This document shows positions 9,520 through 18,055 of a DNA stretch of 54,704 nucleotides, one piece after another. Numbering within the stretch: position 1 is the first letter of the stretch; each line of letters opens with the position of its first letter. The translations under genes were made by a program, and so were the position numbers. The notes beneath the pieces were generated by a model. The model was not told the origin of the DNA and made no database searches. It saw nothing but the letters and a program-made list of their open reading frames with translations. The stretch is from Clostridium tagluense (GTDB taxonomy: Bacteria > Bacillota > Clostridia > Clostridiales > Clostridiaceae), in the NCBI RefSeq assembly GCF_003865095.1, contig NZ_BHYK01000027.1:1-54704 (forward strand), in the 5' to 3' direction.

Positions 9520-9882
9520 GTGTATATTATTATCTTTGTTTTAAAACTACTGGAGTTTTTCTTTTACAAAGAAATTGAAAATGGATATCCTAATATTGTT
9601 GAGACCATAATGGATTCGGATTGTATACGTGCATCTGCATTTTCATTAGTAATTTTTATAATAATATATTTTTACTTTGGAAATAAAAGGATAAACAAAC
9701 ATAAAGCATTAATAATATTAATAATAGTTTTGATATTTACTGCTTCTTTATTATATTTAGTTGTATTTACATTCGCATACAGTTTCCCAACTAATATCAG
9801 GATATCTAGAATTGTAGGATTAATATTATCAATAATTACATGTATATTTATTATTTATAAAGGGATAATTGTAAAACATTAA
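9520..9882 (+). CDS. Small four-helix membrane protein of unknown function
   Basis: About 120 residues with hydrophobic segments near residues 2-15, 38-54, 60-82 and 93-112. The only other visible features are short charged loops such as FGNKRINKHK. The GTG at 9520 is preferred because GGAGGG (9507-9512) lies 7 bases before it; upstream ATGs at 9505 and 9514 overlap or nearly touch that ribosome site. No family is recognised. Confidence 0.6.
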   Translation: MYIIIFVLKLLEFFFYKEIENGYPNIVETIMDSDCIRASAFSLVIFIIIYFYFGNKRINKHKALIILIIVLIFTASLLYLVVFTFAYSFPTNIRISRIVGLILSIITCIFIIYKGIIVKH

Positions 9883-10138
9883 TAATGTTTGTAACATAGT
9901 GAACTTACTATAGAACTTTCTACAAATATTGCAATGAAAGGCCAAGATATAAATACTACTTTAGTGGCAGAAAATTTATCAATGAAAAACTACCGAAATA
10001 ATAAACTTCGGTAGTTCGATATACTGGCTAAATGCCTTTAATATTTAACTTATTTTATAACTATAAGAGGAACTAGTTAGTTATAAGAATTAATGGCTTG
10101 TGTATTAATTTTTTATAATGGTTACAATTTTAAGATTA
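9883..10138. other. Non-coding region with a short relic
   Basis: An open stretch around 9901-10014 reads ELTIELSTNIAMKGQDINTT and onward to NKLR and a stop. It has no start signal and its 3' end forms the hairpin at 9988-10016. It is probably a decayed gene end that I do not recognise. Confidence 0.3.
9988..10016. repeat. Perfect 10-bp stem hairpin
   Basis: AACTACCGAA (9988-9997) pairs with TTCGGTAGTT (10007-10016) over a 9-base loop. No T-run follows on the plus strand. It may be a weak terminator or a remnant of a transposon end. Confidence 0.55.
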
Positions 10139-10167
10139 TTGACAATACCTTCCTGTGTGATTATACT
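10139..10167 (+). promoter_or_regulatory. Strong sigma-A promoter driving a structured leader
   Basis: TTGACA and TATACT are separated by exactly 17 bases, among the best -35/-10 matches in the window. Transcription would start near 10174, about 255 bases upstream of the TatD start codon. Confidence 0.75.
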
Positions 10168-10172
10168 ACCCC

Positions 10173-10245
10173 TATCCTAAGGGAAATGGTTATTTGATTA
10201 ACTAAATAGTTAATCAAAAGCCAAAGGGGAAGGCTAAGGTTTTAT
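10173..10245 (+). ncRNA. Structured leader RNA of unknown class
   Basis: Directly downstream of the promoter at 10139 the RNA can form a perfect stem TTTGATTAACT / AGTTAATCAAA (10193-10218, AAAT loop). A second small stem follows, AGCC / GGCT, whose loop holds GGGG. The CCCC at 10170-10173 or the AAGGG segments could pair with nearby C/G runs. It does not match the consensus of any riboswitch class I can recall, and there is no clear terminator at its end. Confidence 0.35.
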
Positions 10246-10276
10246 AATATCAATTAAAATTATGTATGAATCGGGG

Positions 10277-10378
10277 GTGCTTCGTAAAAGGAGAGATGGT
10301 AATTTTATAAATTATATTATTGAGAGAGAAGTCATTGATAGGATTCCAATGGATATGTATCAGTATTTGGATAACTAA
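10277..10378 (+). CDS. Possible small protein or gene relic
   Basis: A 33-codon frame with a GTG start after CGGGG begins VLRKRRDGNFINYIIEREVI and ends YQYLDN. It lies in the transcript that starts at about 10174 and ends 51 bases before tatD. Charge and length do not match a known family. It could be a leader peptide or the tail of a lost gene. Confidence 0.3.
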   Translation: MLRKRRDGNFINYIIEREVIDRIPMDMYQYLDN

Positions 10379-10429
10379 CATTACTACTTTTCATTCAAAA
10401 TAGATTATTTAAAGGAAGTGGAGAAAGTA

Positions 10430-11179
10430 ATGTATATTGATGCACATACTCATTTAGACTTCTTTAATAACAATATAGAGTATGCTATTAATGAAATTAA
10501 TAACCTTAAAATCCTAACTATTGCGAATGGTATGGATATGGAGAGTTACTTAAAAAATAAGGAATATAGCAAAAGGAGTCAATATATTAAAGCTACCTTT
10601 GGAATACATCCATGGAAGGCAGCGGAATATAAGGGGAAGCTTGAAGATTTAATCCCTTATATTGAAGAAAGCAAGATTATAGGGGAAATAGGCTTAGATT
10701 TCTTTTGGGTGGAGGATAACGGTACCTATGAGGCACAAAGAAGGATTTTTAATTTTATATTAGAGGAAAGTATTAAAAGAGATAAAGTTATATGTATACA
10801 TACAAAAGGTGCAGAGGAAGAAATATATAATATTCTTAAGCATTATAGCTATAGTAAAATAATTATTCATTGGTATAGTGGTGATATTAAAACCTTAGAT
10901 AAATATATAGAGCTAGGTTGCTATTTCACTATAAGTGTTGATATAGACTACTCTAAATTAACAGAAGAAATATTAGCTAGGATTCCAATAGATAGATTAC
11001 TTGTGGAGACTGATGGACCAAGAGCTTTAGAATGGGTAAATGGTGATTATGGCTATCCTAGAGTAATAATTAATGTTATAAAAAGCGTTTCAAAGAGAAA
11101 AGCAATTTCCACTGAGAGATTATTAAAAGTATTAGAAGATAATTTCTTTAAATTAACTGGAATTAAAATTCAGGATTAA
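10430..11179 (+). CDS. TatD family metal-dependent hydrolase (Mg-dependent DNase)
   Basis: 249 residues from ATG 10430, preceded by GTGGAG at a good distance; an upstream in-frame GTG at 10418 is too close to its own GGAAG. The protein is a TIM-barrel amidohydrolase-type phosphoesterase. It opens MYIDAHTHLDFF, where H6 and H8 are metal ligands. It then shows TFGIHPW, the GEIGLDFFW segment with the bridging Glu, ICIHTKGA (His ligand), IIHWYSG (His ligand) and VETDGPRA (Asp ligand). All expected metal sites are present. Family members have 3'-5' exonuclease or DNase activity, but the biological role in clostridia is not fixed. Confidence 0.85.
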   Translation: MYIDAHTHLDFFNNNIEYAINEINNLKILTIANGMDMESYLKNKEYSKRSQYIKATFGIHPWKAAEYKGKLEDLIPYIEESKIIGEIGLDFFWVEDNGTYEAQRRIFNFILEESIKRDKVICIHTKGAEEEIYNILKHYSYSKIIIHWYSGDIKTLDKYIELGCYFTISVDIDYSKLTEEILARIPIDRLLVETDGPRALEWVNGDYGYPRVIINVIKSVSKRKAISTERLLKVLEDNFFKLTGIKIQD

Positions 11180-11276
11180 GAGTTAATGAAATAATAGAGA
11201 GCATAATTTTCATAACTATTTGCAAATATTGCAATTGAGTAGAAAAATAACGATCAATAAAAAGAGGTTAAGCAGG

Positions 11277-11305
11277 TTGACAAATTTAATATATTGTTAT
11301 ACACT
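11277..11305 (+). promoter_or_regulatory. Promoter of the lysine riboswitch transcript
   Basis: TTGACA is followed after 17 bases by TACACT; an alternative -10, TATACA, lies at a 15-base spacing. It is located about 30 bases upstream of the lysine riboswitch. Confidence 0.6.
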
Positions 11306-11334
11306 AAACAATATAATTTTATAAGACCTCACTT

Positions 11335-11519
11335 TTATATGTGGGGTAGAGGCGCGACATTTAACAGTCTTTAGTGGAGCTTGAGAAGCATTGATACTAG
11401 AGAGAAGGAAAGGTCGCCGAAGCAAATAAAATCTCAATATTATTTGCTGGGTCTGCAGTTAAGAGCTGCAGGACTGTCTCAATAAACTTCCCGGTTTATT
11501 GAGTTGTGCTATCTCATTT
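11335..11519 (+). promoter_or_regulatory. Lysine riboswitch (L box)
   Basis: The conserved core is readable in order: GGGTAGAGGCGCGAC, the AGAGAAGGAAAGGTCGCCG block followed by AAGCAAATAA, TTATTTGCTGGGTCTGCAG, the ACTGTC segment, a GC-capped stem (TCAATAAACTTCCCGGTTTATTGA), and the closing GCTATCTC that pairs with GGTAGAG. This is the lysine-binding aptamer of Firmicutes. It is followed by an intrinsic terminator at 11557. Lysine binding should stabilise the aptamer, favour termination and switch off the downstream ABC transporter. Confidence 0.95.
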
Positions 11520-11556
11520 GGGAAAAGAAGAGGTTTAGGGACAACTATGCATGTTG

Positions 11557-11586
11557 AGACCTGAGTTTATCTCAGGTCTTTTTTTG
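11557..11586 (+). terminator. Riboswitch-controlled terminator
   Basis: AGACCTGAG pairs perfectly with CTCAGGTCT over TTTAT, followed by a T-run. It lies between the lysine aptamer and the ABC transporter genes and is the expression platform. Confidence 0.92.
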
Positions 11587-11694
11587 TTTGGGGAAATTCC
11601 TAAGAGGATTAAATAGTGCTACCTAATCTAAGGGTGGCATTTTTAATTTAAATATATTATATGAATCTAGTACAAAAGAAGGAGAGAAGTAGTT

Positions 11695-12537
11695 ATGAAA
11701 AAGAAATTATCATTATTAATAGTAGCATCTCTATCAGTAGTTATGCTTTTAACAGGATGTGGGTCAAGCAGTACTTCAAAAGAGGCAAAAGCAGAAGAGG
11801 CGAGTGGAACATTTAAAGTAGGTCTTGAAGCTGGATATGCGCCATTTAACTGGACTCAAATGGATGCTTCTAATGGTGGTGTTAAAATTGAAGGCGGCTC
11901 AGAATATGCAGGTGGATATGATGTAGAAATCGCTAAAAAGATTGCTAAAGATTTAGGAAAAGAATTGGTTATTACTAAAACTGAATGGGATGGTCTTGTA
12001 CCAGCATTAGCTTCGGGCAAAGTCGATGCAATTATTGCAGGTATGTCACCCACAGCAAAACGTAGAGAGGTGATTGATTTCTCGGACAACTACTATAAAT
12101 CAGATTTAGTTATGCTTGTTAAAAAGGGTGGGAAATATGATGCAGCTACTTCTATTAAGGATTTTAAGGGAGCAAAAATAACTGCCCAATTAAATACATT
12201 CCACTATTCAGTAATAGATCAAATTCAAGGCGTAAACAAGGAACCAGCTATGGACAACTTTCCTGCTATGAGAGTTGCTCTTGAATCAGGAATGATTGAT
12301 GGTTACGTATCAGAACGTCCTGAAGGCGTTAGTTCGGAGGGTGCAAATAAAAGCTTTAAAATGGTAGAATTTAAAAGTGGATTTACTACAACAGACGCGG
12401 ATACGTCAATTGCTGTAGGGATTGCAAAAGGTAGTGATTTAACTGTGAAAATCAATAAAACATTAGCTGGCATATCAAAAGCAGATCGTAAAAACATTAT
12501 GGATGCTGCAATAAAGAATCAACCATCAGCTAAATAG
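11695..12537 (+). CDS. Amino acid ABC transporter, substrate-binding lipoprotein (probable lysine)
   Basis: 280 residues. A lipoprotein signal (LLTGC, acylated Cys at residue 22) and a Ser/Thr linker precede a type II periplasmic-binding fold of SBP family 3: FKVGLEAGYAPFNW, GYDVEIAKKIA, WDGLVPALASGKVDAIIAGM and SPTAKRREVIDFSDNYY. These motifs are typical of polar or basic amino acid binders; the Arg in the TAKRRE segment is the usual carboxylate contact. Substrate preference is not visible in the protein, but the lysine riboswitch immediately upstream points to lysine. First gene of a three-gene operon; the start ATG follows AAGGAGAGAAG. Confidence 0.92.
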   Translation: MKKKLSLLIVASLSVVMLLTGCGSSSTSKEAKAEEASGTFKVGLEAGYAPFNWTQMDASNGGVKIEGGSEYAGGYDVEIAKKIAKDLGKELVITKTEWDGLVPALASGKVDAIIAGMSPTAKRREVIDFSDNYYKSDLVMLVKKGGKYDAATSIKDFKGAKITAQLNTFHYSVIDQIQGVNKEPAMDNFPAMRVALESGMIDGYVSERPEGVSSEGANKSFKMVEFKSGFTTTDADTSIAVGIAKGSDLTVKINKTLAGISKADRKNIMDAAIKNQPSAK

Positions 12538-12566
12538 TATTTATTTATGATATAAGGAGGAGAAAG

Positions 12567-13349
12567 ATGAGCTTTGAATGGGTAGTAAAAATCATTTCAA
12601 ATAACTGGCCAATGTTCATACGTGGAGCAGGTACGACACTCTTAATTTCCATGGTGGGTACTATTATAGGTTCCATAATCGGTTTATTAATAGGGATTGT
12701 ACGTACTATTCCAATGCCACAGCGAGGAATAAAAAGAGTCATGCTTAAAGCTGTTAATGCTATTCTTTTTGTTTATATAGAGATATTCCGTGGAACGCCT
12801 ATGATTGTACAAGCAATGGTAATTTATTACGGATCTGCTTTAGCATTTGGTATAAATATGAATAGGTTATATGCAGCAATTTTTATCGTTTCAATTAATA
12901 CAGGGGCTTACATGTCAGAAATTATCCGTGGTGGTATTGTTTCTATCGATAAAGGACAATTTGAAGCAGCTCATGCTATAGGTATGAATCATATTCAAAC
13001 TATGACGAGTGTAGTAATACCACAAGTAATTCGTAATATCTTACCAGCAACGGGTAATGAATTTGTAATCAATATAAAAGATACATCAGTACTTAATGTA
13101 ATTTCGGTAACAGAATTATATTTCCAAACAAAATCAATTTCAGGAAATAATTTTAGATATTTTGAAACATTTTTTGTTGCATGTATTTTGTATTTTATAA
13201 TGACCTTCACAATAACAAGAATTTTGCGCTACATTGAAAGGAAATTAGATGGTCCGGACAATTATATTATGTATGCTAATCAAATGCAGGTAGAAACTCC
13301 GGAAGATATGTGTCGTAGAACAAGAAATAGTGACGAGAATAAATATTAG
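12567..13349 (+). CDS. Amino acid ABC transporter, permease (probable lysine)
   Basis: 260 residues with several membrane segments of the HisM/GlnP type. The N-terminal part [19 protein letters not shown] leads to the [11 protein letters not shown] motif, and the EAA coupling loop reads [15 protein letters not shown], followed by [18 protein letters not shown]. These residues contact the ATPase. It lies 29 bases after the binding-protein gene and is followed 17 bases later by the ATPase gene, so the three are co-transcribed. It probably works as a homodimer because no second permease gene is present. The start ATG follows AAGGAGGAGAAAG. Confidence 0.92.
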   Translation: MSFEWVVKIISNNWPMFIRGAGTTLLISMVGTIIGSIIGLLIGIVRTIPMPQRGIKRVMLKAVNAILFVYIEIFRGTPMIVQAMVIYYGSALAFGINMNRLYAAIFIVSINTGAYMSEIIRGGIVSIDKGQFEAAHAIGMNHIQTMTSVVIPQVIRNILPATGNEFVINIKDTSVLNVISVTELYFQTKSISGNNFRYFETFFVACILYFIMTFTITRILRYIERKLDGPDNYIMYANQMQVETPEDMCRRTRNSDENKY

Positions 13350-13366
13350 GCGAAGGAGTAGGAAGT

Positions 13367-14107
13367 ATGGAAAAAATAATTAATATACAGCATTTAAGCA
13401 AATCATTTGGAAATCATGAAGTGTTAAAAGACATTGATTTTTCAGTAAATAGTGGAGAAGTAGTCTGCGTCATAGGTTCTTCTGGATCTGGTAAATCTAC
13501 TCTTCTTCGGTGCGTTAACCTTTTAGAAAAACCAAGTGGTGGTGAAATCATCTATAAAGGAGAAAACATTTTAGATGATAAACATGATATCTACGCCTAC
13601 CGTACAAAGCTTGGTATGGTGTTTCAACAATTCAACTTATTTAATAATCATAATGTTTTAAGCAACTGCGTGGTTGGACAAATGAAAGTGTTAAAGCGTT
13701 CCAAAGAGGAAGCAGAAAAAGTAGCTATGAAATATTTGAAAGTGGTTGGAATGGAGCAATATGTTAATGCAAAACCAAAACAATTATCAGGTGGCCAAAA
13801 ACAACGTGTGGCTATTGCAAGAGCACTCTCTATGGAACCAGATGTGATGCTCTTTGATGAACCAACATCAGCCCTTGATCCTGAGATGGTAGGAGAAGTT
13901 CTTAAAGTTATGAAGGAACTTGCGCAGTCTGGTCTTACTATGTTAATAGTAACTCATGAAATGGAATTTGCAAAAGAAGTATCTGACCGTGTAGTGTTTA
14001 TGGACAAAGGGATCATAGCAGAAGAAGGAAGTCCAGCGCAAATTTTCAATAATCCAAGGGAGGAACGTACCAAGGAGTTCTTAAAGCGCACATTAAAGCA
14101 GATGTAA
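13367..14107 (+). CDS. Amino acid ABC transporter, ATP-binding protein (probable lysine)
   Basis: 246 residues, the standard GlnQ/HisP size. Walker A is GSSGSGKST (residues 37-45), the Q-loop is MVFQQFNLF, the signature is [15 protein letters not shown], Walker B is [14 protein letters not shown], and the switch His is in VTHEMEFA. It energises import through the permease encoded just upstream. The C-terminus ends [13 protein letters not shown], typical of the family. It is the last gene of the lysine-riboswitch operon and is followed by a terminator. Confidence 0.94.
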   Translation: MEKIINIQHLSKSFGNHEVLKDIDFSVNSGEVVCVIGSSGSGKSTLLRCVNLLEKPSGGEIIYKGENILDDKHDIYAYRTKLGMVFQQFNLFNNHNVLSNCVVGQMKVLKRSKEEAEKVAMKYLKVVGMEQYVNAKPKQLSGGQKQRVAIARALSMEPDVMLFDEPTSALDPEMVGEVLKVMKELAQSGLTMLIVTHEMEFAKEVSDRVVFMDKGIIAEEGSPAQIFNNPREERTKEFLKRTLKQM

Positions 14108-14188
14108 TATAATTTGTGAAGGATGATAAATATATGTGTCTGTAAAAGGGAAATTAAAAGCAATCTATGCCTTTGAAAAAGAATATTT

Positions 14189-14222
14189 AGGTTAAGGGAG
14201 AAATCTCTTAACCCTTTTTTTT
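14189..14222 (+). terminator. Intrinsic terminator of the transporter operon
   Basis: GGTTAAG(G)GAG pairs with CTCTTAACC over AAAT, followed by nine T. Confidence 0.9.
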
Positions 14223-14423
14223 TCACTTAAAGCAACTAGTTGTCTTTTGTGTAAAGTATATATTAGTTGTAGGTGCTACTCAAAGGGGCGTTTGTAGGGT
14301 ATAATAAATTAGTAAAATAACAAGGCCTACATTAAAAATATTTATTGTGAATATTAATTTAGAAGGTATCAGTTTTGAAGTTTTTTTAAAGCTGTAAAAA
14401 ATAAAAAAAAAGAGGGTAAAAAT

Positions 14424-14594
14424 ATGAAAAATGATATAAATAAAAACATGGAATTAATGAAAAAAATTATTGAAGAAAAAAAAGCGAAATCTTCCACGCA
14501 AAAAAATAATAAGAGAGGAGCAGTCAATGGAACACAAAGCGCATCAGCAGGTAATGGTGGAGGTTTAGTTGGTAAAAATAACAGGGGACTTTAA
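14424..14594 (+). CDS. Small hydrophilic protein with Gly-rich C-terminus
   Basis: 56 residues: MKNDINKNMELMKKIIEEKK and onward, a charged helical N-terminus followed by a Lys/Asn/Gly-rich tail containing GNGGGLVGKNN. The start ATG follows AGAGGGTAAAAAT, a good ribosome site, and a strong hairpin terminator follows. Short basic proteins ending in a GGGL motif recur in Firmicutes, but I cannot name a function. Confidence 0.6.
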   Translation: MKNDINKNMELMKKIIEEKKAKSSTQKNNKRGAVNGTQSASAGNGGGLVGKNNRGL

Positions 14595-14620
14595 ACAATG
14601 AAAAATTCGATTTTTCTTGC

Positions 14621-15184
14621 TTATGCATTTTTAAATAAATATAAAAATACAGAAACAAACAGCCTGCTTGCATAATCAGCAGGCTGTTTGTCTTTTCCGT
14701 TTTTAAGGATTGTGGTAAAGCCAAACTGAAGTTGTTTAGTGCTTTTAATATCAAAAAACTCTACATTCCAATCTAATATAGTACACGTACAGTTATTATG
14801 AATTTCATTAAATAGTATTCTATTTCCAATGTGCTTTGTAAATTTTTCATCTAAAAGTATGCTGGTTAATGTATTTATTGCGTCAATATTATCCTTATGA
14901 CAATAAATAATTAGATCACCTTCATACTTTCCATTAATAATTTGCTGAGCTACAGCCCTAATAATCCAAACAATGCCAGAAATATGATCATTATGTCTAT
15001 GGGATATAAAAACATGATGGATTCCACTTATACCTATATCTAATTTTTCTAGGTTTGAAAGTATAGTATTTCCACCACCGGTGTCCACCAATAAATGTTC
15101 TTTACCCTTTGAAATCGTAAAACATGTGTTATAACATTTTGTAACCATAGCATTTCCAGTACCTAAAATATTAACTAATTCCAT
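14621..15184 (-). pseudogene. Metallo-beta-lactamase-fold hydrolase, 3'-truncated
   Basis: The N-terminal about 160 residues match the RNase Z-like MBL family: LGTGNA, DTGGGNTIL, and the metal-binding HxHxDH-type site reading ISHRHNDHISG. After FTTILKNGK the normal continuation (the segment with the later metal Asp/His) is replaced by a short unrelated tail that runs through the hairpin at 14655-14691. Homologues are usually near 240 residues, so the C-terminal third is missing and the active site is incomplete. It is probably inactive. Confidence 0.7.
14655..14695. terminator. Perfect 13-bp hairpin, bidirectional terminator
   Basis: ACAAACAGCCTGC (14655-14667) pairs perfectly with GCAGGCTGTTTGT (14679-14691) over 11 bases, followed by CTTTT on the plus strand. 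It ends the small gene at 14424 and also lies within the 3' end of the truncated minus-strand hydrolase. Confidence 0.8.
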
Positions 15185-15436
15185 ATATATGCATTCCCCT
15201 CTATATTAGGTTGAATTTCTGACCTAATCTCTTATTATAATATCACTTATAATTATTATTACAGGAAAAAATATTTTTTTCAATAGTCTATAATCTTTTA
15301 GGAACTCCTCATTCTATTAGTATCATTTTGGAAACTATGAATAAAAAAAGTGCGTACTTGCATTAAGTTCATATTAAACTTAGAATAATACTATTGGTCA
15401 ATAACAAATCAAATAGTGAAATAGGAGTGTGGAATT

Positions 15437-16498
15437 TTGAAAAAATTATTTACAGAGTTTAGTATTAAAAATGTAAAAATGAAGAATCGTATTTGTGTTC
15501 CTCCGATGGTTATTGGATTTAGAGATGATGGATATGTAGCATTTGAAAATGTAGAACGTTATAAAGAATTAGCTAAAGGTGGAGCAGGACTCATAATTCA
15601 AGAAGCTACCTGCGTTAATTGTGATGGTAAACTAATGGAAAAGCAGCTTGGAATATGGAAAGATGATCAAATTGAAGGATTAAAAAGTATAGTCGATGCA
15701 GTTCATGAAGAAGGTTGTCCAATATTTATTCAAATTCATCATGCAGGAGTTGTTGGAATATCAGAAGATCCAATATGTCCAAGTCCCTATGAATATAAAA
15801 ATTATGCTGGAAGTGTTGTTGGACATGAAATGACTAGGGAAGATATAAAATCTATACAAAATGATTATATTGAAGCTGCAAGAAGAGCTTATGAATCAGG
15901 TTATGATGGGGTTGAACTTCATGGATGCCACGCATATTTAATAAGCCAGTTTTTAAACAAAAAAGTAAATAAGAGAACTGATGAATATGGCAAAAATCCT
16001 GAAAAATTTGTTGTAGAAATAATAGATGGGATTAGAAAAGTAACACCAAAAGAATTCATTGTTGGAATCCGTTTGGGAGGATTTGAACCAACAATAGAAG
16101 ATGGAATACATTATGCTAAAGTATTAGAAAAAAATGGAATAGATTTCCTTGATATTTCTTATGGATTTATGAGTGAACAGGAAATGCATGTAAATGAAGA
16201 GTATAAATACTCTAATGCTGTTTATGCAGCGCAAAAAATTAAAGAACAAGTTTCAATTCCAGTATTTGCAGTTAACGGAATTAATTCCGCGGAGATGGCA
16301 GAAGAAATATTAAATCAAACAAATGTAGACATTGTAGATATTGCTAAAGGATTTCTTATAAATCCTAATTGGGCAAATGATGCCAGAGAAGGCAAAGATA
16401 CTGGAAAATGCTTGAATTGTGCAAAATGTATGTGGTTTGGCCAGTCTAAGGTTTGTGCAGGGAAAGTTATATTTGAGCGAGATAATAAGCAAAAATAA
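15437..16498 (+). CDS. NADH:flavin oxidoreductase, Old Yellow Enzyme family
   Basis: 353 residues from a TTG start (ATAGGAG lies 8 bases upstream). The FMN-binding barrel shows RICVPPMVIGF at the N-terminus, the FIQIHHAGVV segment, the DGVELHGCHAYLISQFL motif with substrate-binding His pair, RTDEYGK, and the phosphate-binding VNGINSAEMAEE region. The C-terminus is short with LNCAKCMWFGQSKVC, a reduced version of the Fe-S Cys motif of 2,4-dienoyl-CoA reductase-like enzymes, but the second flavin domain is absent. It should reduce activated C=C bonds (enoates or enones). It stands alone and is followed by the repeated hairpin terminator. Confidence 0.88.
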   Translation: MKKLFTEFSIKNVKMKNRICVPPMVIGFRDDGYVAFENVERYKELAKGGAGLIIQEATCVNCDGKLMEKQLGIWKDDQIEGLKSIVDAVHEEGCPIFIQIHHAGVVGISEDPICPSPYEYKNYAGSVVGHEMTREDIKSIQNDYIEAARRAYESGYDGVELHGCHAYLISQFLNKKVNKRTDEYGKNPEKFVVEIIDGIRKVTPKEFIVGIRLGGFEPTIEDGIHYAKVLEKNGIDFLDISYGFMSEQEMHVNEEYKYSNAVYAAQKIKEQVSIPVFAVNGINSAEMAEEILNQTNVDIVDIAKGFLINPNWANDAREGKDTGKCLNCAKCMWFGQSKVCAGKVIFERDNKQK

Positions 16499-16538
16499 TA
16501 TTAATAAGTACAAAAATTCAATTATAAAAGTTGAATAT

Positions 16539-16591
16539 AAACTCCCAGTTTTTGTTATGAGTTTTGAGCTCATAGTAAAAACTGGGAGTTT
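16539..16591. terminator. Long bidirectional hairpin terminator, copy 1 of 2
   Basis: AAACTCCCAGTTTTT and its partner AAAAACTGGGAGTTT flank an inner TTATGAG / CTCATAG stem. A near-identical element is found at 38875-38928 after dhaB2. The repeated sequence also includes flanking bases (GTTGAATATAAACTCCC / ATTGAACATAAACTCCC). Confidence 0.85.
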
Positions 16592-16859
16592 TACTTTTGT
16601 AAATATGGTATTTTTTTCTTAAAAGATATGTAGAACTTGTAGAATAGGTCAGTACCCAATATTAAATTGAAGAAATCAAAAAAACAGTGGAAGACCAAAC
16701 TCACTCTGAAGGAGGAAAAATTATGAACCAGTAATATTCATCATTCCTTACTTATATATTTTATTATAAAAATACTTCTCTCATATTCCAATATAATTAA
16801 GACCACATATTTGGTTACTTATGATGTGAGCGTAGGTTTTCATATTCTTCATAGCTGCT
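16592..16859. other. Intergenic region with a short coding relic
   Basis: A frame ending at about 16734 reads IEEIKKTVEDQTHSEGGKIM and then NQ stop, the apparent C-terminus of a lost gene. The remainder is AT-rich with no clear gene. Confidence 0.3.
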
Positions 16860-17565
16860 ATGGAGCTTTATGAAAATAAAAGAATTTATCAACTCTTTGG
16901 AAAATTTATTTCGACTATAAATATTTCACTTCAAATCATTATAGCGTATATGGTTATACCTATTAATATAGATGCTTGGTGGAAAATATTTTCATTTATT
17001 GTTGCATATTTTCTTGCTGACTTTATAAATGGACTAGTACATATGCATATGGATTTATAATCAAGATGATTATAAATCCATAGCGGGACCACTAATAGCA
17101 AGTTTTCATTTGCATCATAAAACACCGCTCTACACGAAAAAAAATATTTTGTTGGTCTATTTTAATGAATCAGGTTCAAAGATTTGGCTTTGGGGGTTTC
17201 TAATAATTACTTCAATAGTAATTGGCATATTTCATATTAATACGGTAATTTCATATATCATATTATATTTTAGTTTATTATCGTCGTTAGCGGAGGTTTC
17301 GCACTATCTTTGTCATGTATGAAACGAAAGATTAGTAGATTTTTTTAGGAGAAGTGGTTTATTGCTTGGGAAACGTCATCATGGAACACACCATATTGAA
17401 GATAATGTTAATTATGCATTTTTAAATGGGATGTCCGATCCCTTGATTAATATAATCGCAAAAAGATTTTATTCAGGATATAAAAATACAACAGATAAAC
17501 ATTATGCGTATTACCAAGGTAAGGGCACAAAAAATAGGGGGATAAACTTTAGAACTAAAATATGA
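16860..17565 (+). pseudogene. CarF/TMEM189 (Kua)-type lipid desaturase, disrupted
   Basis: The reconstructed protein is about 230 residues with membrane helices and the His-box set of the plasmanylethanolamine desaturase (CarF/TMEM189) family: DFINGLVHMHMD, FHLHHKTP, SHYLCH and GKRHHGTHH, followed by NYAFLNGMSDPL. Two lesions break it. A one-base shift at 17055-17060 has to be undone to give HMHMDYNQDDYKSIAGP. An in-frame TGA at 17320-17322 stands where TGG (Trp) would keep HVWNERLVDFF. The family uses di-iron and O2 to make the vinyl-ether bond of plasmalogens, which is unusual in an anaerobe and may explain why the gene decayed. Confidence 0.72.
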
Positions 17566-17596
17566 TAGTCTTGTATCGTTTTTACGTTCATTCTCA

Positions 17597-17949
17597 ATGG
17601 CAATTATATGTATTTGTATATACATAATGAATAACATGATAGATTTGGTTATACCAATACTATTTTTATTATCAGCATTGTCATTTATTTCAAAGTGGTA
17701 TAAGAATAGAAATAAAACAGATATTAATTTACTTTTGTACGATAAAAACAAATATGAAATAGTTAATGAAAAAAACTTTTAAAACTACAAAACATTAAAT
17801 ATTTATTAAGTGTAGTATGTTGTATTAGTCTAGGCATATTTGGGTTATATTTGAGTCATAATTTTTATTTTTTAGGTGTTGGAATACTTGGAACACTGGA
17901 ATTTATACTTGATGGTTTGAGTAAAGAATATGTTAAGTTAAAAAATTAA
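17597..17949 (+). pseudogene. Membrane protein, frameshifted
   Basis: The first part (MAIICICIYIMNNMIDLVIP and onward to KYEIVNEKN) has one hydrophobic hairpin. After a run of seven A at about 17769-17775 the reading frame changes: adding one A restores a continuous frame into KLLKLQNIKYLLSVVCC, followed by SLGIFGLYLSHNFYFLGVGI and a stop at 17947. The whole would encode about 117 residues with three or four membrane segments. Function is unknown. It follows the CarF-like remnant closely. Confidence 0.5.
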
Positions 17950-18055
17950 AAATTTATCCACACTATTCTTAAAATGTTCATCAATGACAAATCTGCAATA
18001 GTTAATTATTTGTAGAATAATGCATATTAATTAACAATGAATGGAGTTAGTATAC

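Noticed and set aside
10173-10245. Assignment of the leader to a known riboswitch (preQ1, fluoride, THF, T-box)
   Set aside because: None of the conserved core sequences of these classes is found; only stems and G/C runs are visible.
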